Source of the DNA: an uncultured Prevotellaceae bacterium
Lineage (GTDB): Bacteria; Bacteroidota; Bacteroidia; Bacteroidales; Bacteroidaceae
DNA: 38,824 bases
Direction: 5' to 3'
Assembly (NCBI GenBank): GCA_946539475.1
Contig: CAMNHM010000010.1
Coordinates: forward strand, 1 to 38,824
The position numbers and the translations under genes were made by a program. Below, piece by piece: positions 1-6,947 of the stretch. Numbering within the stretch: position 1 is the stretch's first letter; every line of letters starts with the position of its first letter. Under the pieces are notes generated by a model. That model made no database searches. It was given only the letters and a program-made list of their open reading frames with translations, and had not been told where the DNA came from.

Positions 1-52
1 TGGGACCTCCAGATTATGAGTCTGTTGCTCTAACCAACTGAGCTACAAGTCC
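1..52 (-). tRNA. tRNA-Met (CAT anticodon), 5' part; 3' end lies outside the window
   Basis: Read on the minus strand the segment starts GGACTTG, then TA, a GCTC...GAGC D-arm with AGTTGGTTA in its loop, and an anticodon loop CT-CAT-AA. This is the classic tRNA order, and the CAT anticodon indicates methionine (an Ile tRNA with lysidine-modified CAT is the alternative). The variable loop starts at AGGTCCCA and the window edge cuts the T-arm and acceptor 3' strand, so the fold cannot be completed here. A good Bacteroidetes-type promoter lies just upstream. Confidence 0.85.
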
Positions 53-89
53 GCGGTGGATAGGAAGCCATTGTGTGGGCTTTCGGAGT

Positions 90-122
90 GCAAAGGTACT
101 ACGAAAAGGTCAAATATCCAAA
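90..122 (-). promoter_or_regulatory. Promoter of the tRNA-Met gene
   Basis: On the minus strand a TTTG (122 to 119) is followed after exactly 20 bases by TACCTTTGC (98 to 90). This matches the Bacteroidetes -33/-7 consensus TTTG-N19..21-TAnnTTTG. It points at the tRNA whose 5' end is at 52. Confidence 0.75.
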
Positions 123-126
123 TTTT

Positions 127-158
127 TTTGGTGAAAAATAAAAAAAAGAGTACCTTTG
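127..158 (+). promoter_or_regulatory. Promoter of ribF, giving almost no leader
   Basis: TTTG at 127-130 and TACCTTTG at 151-158 are separated by 20 bases, matching the Bacteroidetes consensus. It is divergent from the tRNA promoter at 90-122. Because the -7 box is centred about seven bases before the start of transcription, the transcript should begin around 161-166, while the ribF ATG is at 167. Confidence 0.75.
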
Positions 159-166
159 CAGGCTGA

Positions 167-1108
167 ATGACAACATTTCGATTGACAGAAGATACACGAC
201 AGGCTCTTCACTGTGCAGCCACCATTGGTTTTTTTGATGGTGTGCACCTTGGTCATGTGTATGTGATTGATCAGCTCCGGCGGTATGCTCAGGCACGTGG
301 ACTGCGTTCAGCATTAATCACTTTTGACCGCCATCCTCGACAGGTGATTGATGACAGCTGGCAGCCTCAACAGCTGTCGACACTTGAGCAGAAAGAGGAA
401 CTTCTGCGGCTCAGAGGCGTCGATTACCTTGTGGTGTTACCTTTCGGCGAACAGATGGCTCAGCTCTCGGCTTATGCCTTCATGCGCGATGTACTTGGTG
501 CGCAGTTGGGTGTGGAGATGCTCTTGACAGGCTACGACAATCGCTTTGGTCATCGTGCGGTTGGCTCTAGTGAGGGTTTTGAGGATTATGTGCGTTATGG
601 TAAGGAGCTGGGTATCGAGGTCGTTTGCGGACAACCGTTGATGATGGACGGTCAGGCAGTAAGCTCCTCACGCATTCGTCGTCTGCTTGCAGAGGGTAGG
701 GTAGATGAGGCAGCTCTATGCCTAGGGCGTCCTTACGGATTGCAGGGCCAGGTGGTGTCTGGAGAGCATGTCGGTAGGCAGATGGGCTTTCCTACTGCCA
801 ACCTCTCGACATTGGGGCAGATGTCGCCTGGTAGTGGCGTCTATGCAGTGAAAGTGGAGTTAGCTGGTGAGAAGACCCTCTATCAGGGTGTGACCAACAT
901 TGGCAAGCGTCCTACGTTCGGTGTTCATCAGACGACTGTTGAAACCTATATCCTTGACTTCCACCGTCAGATTTATGGCGAGCAAATTACCTTGTTGTTT
1001 ATAAAGCGGCTGCGGGACGAACAGCTTTTCGATAGTCCCGACGCGTTGGCGCGTCAGATGGCAGCCGATGTCAGTCATGCCAGAATGATTTTAAATGAAA
1101 ACTTATGA
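167..1108 (+). CDS. ribF: Bifunctional riboflavin kinase / FAD synthetase RibF
   Basis: Makes FMN from riboflavin and ATP, then FAD from FMN and ATP, in the cytoplasm. The N-terminal nucleotidyltransferase domain carries GFFDGVHLGH at residues 21-30, including the HxGH nucleotide-binding signature, and an SSSRIRR motif near 167 corresponding to the family's ISSTxIR. The C-terminal flavokinase domain begins near residue 187 and has the GFPTANL motif near 206. At 313 residues it is the normal length for the bifunctional family. The ATG at 167 is the only in-frame ATG before the conserved HxGH region, so the start is secure, although it lies only about eight bases after the -7 box. Its stop overlaps the next start as ATGA, so the CPBP protease is probably translated by coupling. 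No FMN riboswitch can fit in so short a leader. Confidence 0.96.
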   Translation: MTTFRLTEDTRQALHCAATIGFFDGVHLGHVYVIDQLRRYAQARGLRSALITFDRHPRQVIDDSWQPQQLSTLEQKEELLRLRGVDYLVVLPFGEQMAQLSAYAFMRDVLGAQLGVEMLLTGYDNRFGHRAVGSSEGFEDYVRYGKELGIEVVCGQPLMMDGQAVSSSRIRRLLAEGRVDEAALCLGRPYGLQGQVVSGEHVGRQMGFPTANLSTLGQMSPGSGVYAVKVELAGEKTLYQGVTNIGKRPTFGVHQTTVETYILDFHRQIYGEQITLLFIKRLRDEQLFDSPDALARQMAADVSHARMILNENL

Positions 1109-1908
1109 AAAAGTCCATTCTTTACATTTTTATCTTCTTAGCCATACAGTTTGTGGCACAGTTTTTGGTCTTCGCTGTATATACCATGATCAGTGGTACG
1201 CCCGTCGATGAGCTGCCGCCCCTCTGGAATATTGCGATGATGGTACTTTTCTCCCTGGCTACGATTCTCGTGTTTCTGAAGATGAGGTGGTTTGAGGCTT
1301 CGCGCAACTATTTGCGTAGTCGTCCTTGGGATGTGCTTTTCTGGAGTGCCATTGCCTCGCTTGGTGCTATTGTTCCCTCATTGTTGTTGCAGGGCTTTAT
1401 CCCTGAGTGGACTGGGTGGGCAAAAGAGATTGTCGACCAGACCAATGCGCAGCTCGAGGGGCTGATGAGTGTTCCTGGCGGCTATATGGTGATAGCACTG
1501 TTGCCGCCAGTAGTTGAGGAAATGGTGTTTCGTGGCTGTGTGCTTAAGAGCTTACTGGAATGGAAGCCCCAACACCGATGGTGGATGATAGCCCTGTCGG
1601 CCTTGCTCTTCTCGCTTGTCCACATGAATCCCGCTCAGATGCCCCATGCATTTCTTATCGGGCTGCTGCTAGGATGGATGTACATGCGAACGGGAAGCAT
1701 TGTCCCTGGCGTGGCCTACCACTGGGCCAACAACACTGCCGCCTACGTGATGTTTCATATCTATCACAATCCGCAATCGCTGACCGACATCGTTGGTGAG
1801 GGCTCACGCCCTGTGCTGCTGGCCCTGCTGTTCTCACTCTGTATCCTCATCCCCGCTCTTGTTCAGTTGAATCAGCGTATGAAGGAGTCACCTGCAGATA
1901 TCTCCTAG
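1105..1908 (+). CDS. CPBP family intramembrane metalloprotease (CAAX/Abi type)
   Basis: A 267-residue inner-membrane protein with about eight hydrophobic segments. The three hallmark motifs are all present: EExxxR (E138, E139, R143), FxxxH (F169 to H173) and HxxxN (H206 to N210), which coordinate the metal and the catalytic water in the Rce1/CAAX-protease-like family. Substrates of bacterial members are mostly unknown; some process peptides or bacteriocins and many have no assigned role. It overlaps ribF by four bases (ATGA), so it is probably expressed from the ribF promoter. It converges with the minus-strand gene ending at 1932, with only 23 bases between the two stop codons. No evidence ties it functionally to flavins; the pairing may be only an operon. 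Confidence 0.9.
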   Translation: MKKSILYIFIFLAIQFVAQFLVFAVYTMISGTPVDELPPLWNIAMMVLFSLATILVFLKMRWFEASRNYLRSRPWDVLFWSAIASLGAIVPSLLLQGFIPEWTGWAKEIVDQTNAQLEGLMSVPGGYMVIALLPPVVEEMVFRGCVLKSLLEWKPQHRWWMIALSALLFSLVHMNPAQMPHAFLIGLLLGWMYMRTGSIVPGVAYHWANNTAAYVMFHIYHNPQSLTDIVGEGSRPVLLALLFSLCILIPALVQLNQRMKESPADIS

Positions 1909-1931
1909 CCTTTTGCTTGCGGGCTTTCGTG

Positions 1932-4900
1932 CTAGCTGTTGTCTGCAGGATTGTCGCTATGGGGCAGAAGAACGACACCCTCTTGTTTCTTTCCGTCCAT
2001 CATTACCTTCAGCGGACGTTCAAAGCGCACGTGACGCACGTGTTCAGTCTCTTCAACAGCAGTCATCTGGTCGAGCAGCTCTTTCTGGAAGATGCCGTCG
2101 CCGGTGTAGGTGTTGATAGTGAAGTATCCTACTCCGAAGGAGGTTAGATTCTGGAAGAAGTGGGTGCCCTGCGAGGGGTCTACATGGTAGTTTTTCAATC
2201 CAACCTCGACGATGACGCGAGCCGCTGAGATGTGTGGCCATTTTACAGGGATTCCCAGCCAGTAGTCTGATGACCCCCATCGTCCCGGCCCAATGAGCAC
2301 GTAGTTTTTCCCTTCGTTCAGGAACTTTCGGTTGATCTGCTCTATCTCCAGTGCTATCTGAGGGTTGGCTGAGGCCGTGAAGTTGTCGTCGGCTTTCACG
2401 TAGACCACGTCGACAACATCCTCAGATATGCCGTGTCCTAGCGAGTTGTGTGAGCGCAGCAGGCATTCTGTGTCAGGAATCTTTTTAAGGTCTTCGTCGA
2501 GCACTTGTTTTGAGTCGACGATGGGGCGTATTTGCAGAGGGTAGAAAGCTCCGCCACCCTGTGCGTTCAGGTTGCATGCAAACTCGATCTCCACCGGGCG
2601 CCGCATCTCGTCGGCTCCCAGCTTCTGTGTCATCTGCAGCAGTTCAGGCAAGGGGAACACTCCATGCTGGAGCACGCCACAGAAGGATATCACCTTGCGT
2701 CCACCCTCGTAGATGCCGTCGCGGATGATCTGATCGACGGGGTCATACGTTGATGCGATAAACTGCAGCGATCCGTCCTTGTCGGCCTGTTTCACACGTA
2801 CATTCTTTATGTTAAAGCCGTCGTCCACCTTGAAGTCGTCGCCGACATGGCTCATGTCGAGGGCGTAGAAGCGTGTCTGCGTCTGTGTGAGAGCCGTCTC
2901 CATCTCACTTGTCTGCAGCACCTGTCGTGGGTGGTATGGCGAGACCCGCAGCGTCTGTCCGCCGTCGACGATGTATTTCCCCAGTCCCAGTGCTAGCGAA
3001 GCGATGCCCTCCTCGGCAGTCTCGTCGCCGATGGGGTAGTAGTTTAGCGAGCGCAGTACGCCTGAGAACGTTGGGTAGTAGAGGTCGCCATATCGCTGTC
3101 CCACCACCTCCTGGAGTATGACAGCCATTTTCTCCTGGTCGATGACATTCTGCGTGGCAGTCATATAGGCCTTTGAGTCGCGGTAGTAGACGCTTGCATA
3201 GACACTCTTGATGGCACATGCCAGCATGCGAAGCATCTCGTACTTGTCGTCGAGCCAGGGAATCATGTATGTGGCATAGATACCGGCAAAGGGCTGATAG
3301 TGGGAGTCTTCCAGCAGCGAGCTCGAGCGTATGGCTATTGGGCTCTTGATGGCCTCGAAGAAGGTGAAGAAGTCGGCAATGAGGTCGTCGGGCAGCTGGG
3401 CGCGGAGGAAGTGGCGCAGGATTTCCTCGTCGGTGGCGTCGCTGAGGGCAATGCCCCATAGGTTGTTGTCGTCCATGAAGCGGTCGAAGAAGTCGGTGCA
3501 GAGGACGACGGTCTTGGGAATCTGCACGGAGGCGTTGTCGAACTGGTTCAGCTCGGGGTGGCGCTTCAGTATGGCGTCGAGGAAGGCCAGGCCGCGCCCC
3601 TTGCCGCCCAGGCTGCCCTCGCCGATGCGAGCGAAGTGGGCATAGCGGTCGAACTTCAGGCGGTCGAACACGGCCACGACGCCGATGTTCTTCATGCGGC
3701 GATACTGCACGATGGCGTCGAAGATGATCTGGCGGTGGGCGTCCACGTCCTGCAGCTTGTGCCAGGTAACGTGCTTGAGGAACTGGCTGACGGGGAAGAT
3801 GGCGCGGGCCGAGAGCCAGCGGCTCATGTGGTTGCGGCGGATGTGGCGCATGAGCGAGTCGTGGGGAATCTTGAAGATATTGTCCTGCAGCTCCTTCAGC
3901 GACGAGATGCGCATCACCTCCTCCTTGGTCACGGGGTCGCGGAAGATGAAGTCGCCAAAGCCCATGTGCTCCTCTAAGAGGTGGCGCAGGTCGACGTTCA
4001 TCTTCTTCGAGTTCTTGTCGACGAAGTGGAAGCCCTCGGCCTTGGCCCGCTGGGCGTTCACCGACTCGCTGCTGGTGAGGATCAGGGGCACGTACTCGTC
4101 GCACCGGCGAATCTCCCTCAGCAGCTTCAGGCCGGCCTCGGGGTCGCCCTCCTCCACGTGGCTCAGGCGGCCAACGGGCGTCTGCAGGGGGAAGCGGGTG
4201 TCGCTGATGACGCCCAGCGTGTTTTCGTGATATTTCTCGTAGAGGGCCATGGCCTCCTCGTAGCTGGTGGCGAGCACCACCTTGGGGCGGCCGCGCTTGC
4301 GCTGGGCGGCGGCATGGGGGTTGAGGGCCTCGGTGGAGAAGTTTTTCGACTGCAGGAGGATGTAGTTATAGAGATTGGGCAGCACGGAGGAGTAGAAACG
4401 GATGTTGTCCTCGACCAGCAGAATCATCTGCACGCCGGCCTCCTCCATGTCGTGGTCGATGTTCATCTTGTCCTCGATGAGCTTGATGATGGAGAGGATG
4501 AGGTTGGTGTTGCCGAGCCAGCAGAAGACGTAGTCGAAGATGGTCATGTCCTCATCCTGCATGCGTCGCGTGATGCCGTGGCTGAAGGGCGTCAGCACCA
4601 CGCACGGTACGTCTTTCTTGATGGCTTTCACCTCGCGTGCCACCTGGAATGCATCGTTATCAGCATTTCCCGGCATGCAGATGACGAGGTCGATGTCGGT
4701 CGTCTCAAGCACTTGTTGTGCCTCGTCGGTTGTCGAGACCTGCGTGAAAGTAGGTGGATAGCGCATTCCCAGCTCAGTGTACTCGTCGAAGATTTTCTCG
4801 TCCACGCGTCCGTCGTCTTCGAGCATGAATGCATCGTAGGGGTTAGCTACTATGAGCACGTTGAAGATGCGTCGTGTCATCAGGTGAGAGAATGACACAT

Positions 4901-4952
4901 CCTTCAGGTAGAAGGTGTTGAACTCCTGAGGTATTCTGTTGGTCTCGTCCAT
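1932..4952 (-). CDS. Large ATP-grasp (PEP/pyruvate-binding, PPDK N-domain) protein with two receiver-like N-terminal domains
   Basis: 1006 residues from the ATG at 4952. A longer in-frame start at 5030 would overlap the upstream gene and adds nothing conserved. Residues about 28-155 look like a degenerate response-regulator receiver fold. Residues about 176-325 look like a second receiver with its pocket intact: E181-D182, D251 (ISDTRFP), T293/S294 and K313. The PEP synthase/PPDK-type ATP-binding region starts around GSLGGKGRG (446-454) and runs to about 830. No swivelling His domain and no PEP/TIM-barrel domain follow, so it cannot be an ordinary PEP synthase. Similar proteins in Bacteroidetes are often labelled phosphoenolpyruvate synthase. 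The function is unknown; a phosphorylation-controlled ATP-dependent phosphotransferase or ligase is my inference. It lies 49 bases after the CapA-like gene, probably in one transcript. Confidence 0.85.
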   Translation of the reverse strand: MDETNRIPQEFNTFYLKDVSFSHLMTRRIFNVLIVANPYDAFMLEDDGRVDEKIFDEYTELGMRYPPTFTQVSTTDEAQQVLETTDIDLVICMPGNADNDAFQVAREVKAIKKDVPCVVLTPFSHGITRRMQDEDMTIFDYVFCWLGNTNLILSIIKLIEDKMNIDHDMEEAGVQMILLVEDNIRFYSSVLPNLYNYILLQSKNFSTEALNPHAAAQRKRGRPKVVLATSYEEAMALYEKYHENTLGVISDTRFPLQTPVGRLSHVEEGDPEAGLKLLREIRRCDEYVPLILTSSESVNAQRAKAEGFHFVDKNSKKMNVDLRHLLEEHMGFGDFIFRDPVTKEEVMRISSLKELQDNIFKIPHDSLMRHIRRNHMSRWLSARAIFPVSQFLKHVTWHKLQDVDAHRQIIFDAIVQYRRMKNIGVVAVFDRLKFDRYAHFARIGEGSLGGKGRGLAFLDAILKRHPELNQFDNASVQIPKTVVLCTDFFDRFMDDNNLWGIALSDATDEEILRHFLRAQLPDDLIADFFTFFEAIKSPIAIRSSSLLEDSHYQPFAGIYATYMIPWLDDKYEMLRMLACAIKSVYASVYYRDSKAYMTATQNVIDQEKMAVILQEVVGQRYGDLYYPTFSGVLRSLNYYPIGDETAEEGIASLALGLGKYIVDGGQTLRVSPYHPRQVLQTSEMETALTQTQTRFYALDMSHVGDDFKVDDGFNIKNVRVKQADKDGSLQFIASTYDPVDQIIRDGIYEGGRKVISFCGVLQHGVFPLPELLQMTQKLGADEMRRPVEIEFACNLNAQGGGAFYPLQIRPIVDSKQVLDEDLKKIPDTECLLRSHNSLGHGISEDVVDVVYVKADDNFTASANPQIALEIEQINRKFLNEGKNYVLIGPGRWGSSDYWLGIPVKWPHISAARVIVEVGLKNYHVDPSQGTHFFQNLTSFGVGYFTINTYTGDGIFQKELLDQMTAVEETEHVRHVRFERPLKVMMDGKKQEGVVLLPHSDNPADNS

Positions 4953-5001
4953 AAGTGAGGGGGAGTGGATGTGGCGGCACGTGTTGGGGCCCGTCGTCAC
5001 T

Positions 5002-6090
5002 TCACTTGAGTGTGATGCTGCCGTCGGCACTAATCTTTGCCTGGCTCTGCGGTACGTCGGCCTCCGTGAGCTGTTTCATCTCACGGATGACGGCACCCGT
5101 CGTGTCTGTGCGAGGTCCTATGCCACGTGTCTGTATGAAGGGGTGTATCTGTCCGGAGATGAACTGTCCTGACTTGCGGTCGATCTTGATCTCTACGAGC
5201 GGTGCGTAGCCTGAGATGCCCGTCAGGCTGACATTGTAGGGCGTGCAGAAGTTTCCCAGGCTGTAGGCGATGAAGCGTTCTTTGTAGACTTCTGCTGCCC
5301 GCAGCACGTGGGGCCCGTGTCCGTATACCACGTCGGCTCCGTGGTCGACGCAGAAGTGTGCCAGCTGTCGCAGCGAGCCTCTGTCTTCGTCCAGGAAGGT
5401 CTCGCTGCCCTGTGGCAGGTGACTCTTCGTCCGCCCTTCTGCTCCTCCGTGGAAGGAGACGATGACGAGGTCGCATCGACGTGCCAGGTCGTCGACGATA
5501 CGTCCTACGACCTGTAGGTCTGTGTGTTTCAGTGTGTAGCTGTTATGTCCGAAGGCACAAAGTCCGATTTTCTTCCCTCCGCGCTCGATGAGTGCGCTCT
5601 CCACCCGGCCTTCGATGCCAGCGAAGAGTATACCTTGCTCGCGCAGGCATTTCTCTGTCGATTCGATGCCTTCTTGTCCAAAGTCGTTAGCGTGGTTGTT
5701 GGCCATGCTCAGGAAGTCGAAGCCCACCTCTTTCAGTCTTGGCGCGTAGCGTGTGGGCGTACGGAAGGAGTAGCTGTTGGGACCTGTTCCTTTCGTGCTG
5801 CGTCCGCCGTCGCATAGTGTGCCCTCGAGGTTGCCCAGTGCCAGGTCAGCCTTTCGGAGTATGTCGGCTGCATCCTTGAACAGCTGTCGTCCGTCGTTCT
5901 CGGGCAGCATCTGGCTGGGGAAGGTCGTCCCCATCATGATGTCGCCCACCATAGCGATGGTAAGCGTGTCGTTCTGAGCAGAGGCTTGGGTGAGGAATGC
6001 GAAATGGGGAATGAGCAATGCCAGGCAAACACGCCTCATAGCGGTCGCCTGATGCCAAAAACGCTTCTTAATGTTTCTACTCGTTTTCAT
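5002..6090 (-). CDS. CapA family (poly-gamma-glutamate capsule type) metallophosphoesterase-like protein, exported
   Basis: 362 residues with a CapA/PgsA-like fold related to calcineurin-type phosphoesterases. Visible metal-site motifs are VGDIMMG (D50), GNLEG (N87), NNH (N131, N132, H133), SFHGG (H214) and GHGPH (H258, H261). A hydrophobic signal peptide runs from about residue 19 to ASA-QN at 36-40, so the mature protein is probably periplasmic or surface-exposed. The ATG at residue 18 (position 6039) is an alternative start giving a more standard signal peptide. Known CapA proteins take part in poly-gamma-glutamate synthesis or release, but no capB/capC genes are nearby, so the substrate is open. 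It follows the NlpC/P60 peptidase, suggesting a cell-envelope operon. The gap between the two is filled with heptanucleotide repeats. Confidence 0.88.
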   Translation of the reverse strand: MKTSRNIKKRFWHQATAMRRVCLALLIPHFAFLTQASAQNDTLTIAMVGDIMMGTTFPSQMLPENDGRQLFKDAADILRKADLALGNLEGTLCDGGRSTKGTGPNSYSFRTPTRYAPRLKEVGFDFLSMANNHANDFGQEGIESTEKCLREQGILFAGIEGRVESALIERGGKKIGLCAFGHNSYTLKHTDLQVVGRIVDDLARRCDLVIVSFHGGAEGRTKSHLPQGSETFLDEDRGSLRQLAHFCVDHGADVVYGHGPHVLRAAEVYKERFIAYSLGNFCTPYNVSLTGISGYAPLVEIKIDRKSGQFISGQIHPFIQTRGIGPRTDTTGAVIREMKQLTEADVPQSQAKISADGSITLK

Positions 6091-6195
6091 CTTTTCACTC
6101 TCCTCTCTCCACTTTTAACTTTCCTCTTTCCACTCTCCACTTTCCTCTTTCCACTTTTAACTTTCCTCTTTCCACTTTCCACTTTCCTCTCTCCA
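6091..6195. repeat. Heptanucleotide repeat tract filling a gene-to-gene gap
   Basis: The gap can be read in register as sevens from the CapA start codon to the NlpC/P60 stop codon: CCACTTT, CCTCTTT, TAACTTT, CCACTCT and close variants. A 42-base block of six heptamers at 6109-6150 recurs at 6151-6192 with two differences. On the transcribed (minus) strand it is purine-only apart from T, with repeated AAAGAGG and AAAGTGG words, so it would form an unstructured purine-rich leader before the CapA-like gene. The length could change by slippage. Confidence 0.85.
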
Positions 6196-6774
6196 CTACT
6201 TCACCCTTCTCACGCCAATGTAGCGCTTCTGGTAGTAGCCTTCAGTCGACTTGCTGATCTTCACGCCCTGCTTCGTCGAGGCGTGGATGAAGGTGAATAC
6301 ATTGGTCTTCGGGTCGTAGTCGAGCACGATGCCCACGTGACCCACGTTGCGTCCAGACCGTGGGCTGGTGAAGAACACCAGGTCGCCGGCCTGCATCTCG
6401 CTGCGCTTGATGGGTGTGTTAATAGCATACTGTTCGCGCGACGAGGCTCCTATCCAAACATTGTTCTGCTGCTTGTAGACGTAGCTCGTGAAACCCGAGC
6501 AGTCGAACGTGCGCGGCCCCTTGCTCCCATAGACGTAGCGGGCGCCGATGTGCGAGAGTGCCTCGTCGATGAGGTTCTCAGTCATCAGCTCGTCGTAGTT
6601 CAGCGTCTGTCCGGTGTATAGGAAGTCGTAGTTGCCTATCTCCTCATCGTCCTCCCCGCCGTATCCCAGCATTTCGTCGACCATCTCAGCGTTCGACAAT
6701 TGTGACTGGCCATAGGCACTGCCCACGGCAAACAACATAGCGGCAAAGGTGCAAATAAAGAGCTTTCTCATCAT
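6196..6774 (-). CDS. Secreted NlpC/P60 (C40) peptidoglycan endopeptidase
   Basis: 192 residues. A signal peptide (MMRK, hydrophobic stretch, cleavage near AYG-Q at 22-23) is followed by an acidic linker and an NlpC/P60 domain from about residue 66. The catalytic triad is visible: C92 in TFDCSG, H146 in VGHVGI and H164 in FIHAS. The family cleaves gamma-D-Glu to diamino acid bonds in peptidoglycan stem peptides. I chose the ATG at 6774 because it gives a normal signal peptide; an adjacent ATG at 6771 is equally possible. An upstream in-frame ATG at 6798 would add eight polar residues in front. A TAACTTTG box at 6835-6828 on this strand is the likely promoter. It is probably the first gene of the operon with CapA and the ATP-grasp protein. 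Confidence 0.93.
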   Translation of the reverse strand: MMRKLFICTFAAMLFAVGSAYGQSQLSNAEMVDEMLGYGGEDDEEIGNYDFLYTGQTLNYDELMTENLIDEALSHIGARYVYGSKGPRTFDCSGFTSYVYKQQNNVWIGASSREQYAINTPIKRSEMQAGDLVFFTSPRSGRNVGHVGIVLDYDPKTNVFTFIHASTKQGVKISKSTEGYYQKRYIGVRRVK

Positions 6775-6827
6775 TCTGTTAGGTGTTTGGGCTGCCAAAC
6801 GAGGCGGCCATTGTTGAAAAACGATTG

Positions 6828-6835
6828 CAAAGTTA
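6828..6835 (-). promoter_or_regulatory. -7 box for the NlpC/P60 operon
   Basis: TAACTTTG read on the minus strand matches TAnnTTTG and lies about 54 bases before the chosen start at 6774. No TTTG at ideal spacing was found (the nearest is about 16 bases upstream at 6855-6852), so the -33 part is weak. Confidence 0.5.
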
Positions 6836-6898
6836 CGAAAAAATGTCGACTCAAAGGCCTCCGTTTATATCTTTTGTCTACTTTTAACAGTTTTGAGG

Positions 6899-6930
6899 AT
6901 TGTCGAAGGAAATAAAAATCGTACCTTTGC
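6899..6930 (+). promoter_or_regulatory. Promoter of the PI-PLC/GH27 gene
   Basis: TACCTTTGC at 6922-6930, with ATTG at 6899-6902 placed 19 bases upstream as a partial -33 match. The expected transcript start is near 6935, leaving a leader of about 13 bases before the ATG at 6948. Confidence 0.65.
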
Positions 6931-6947
6931 ACAAAATCTTTGTAACG

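Noticed and set aside
53..166. FMN riboswitch before ribF
   Set aside because: The promoter lies within ten bases of the start codon, leaving no transcribed leader.
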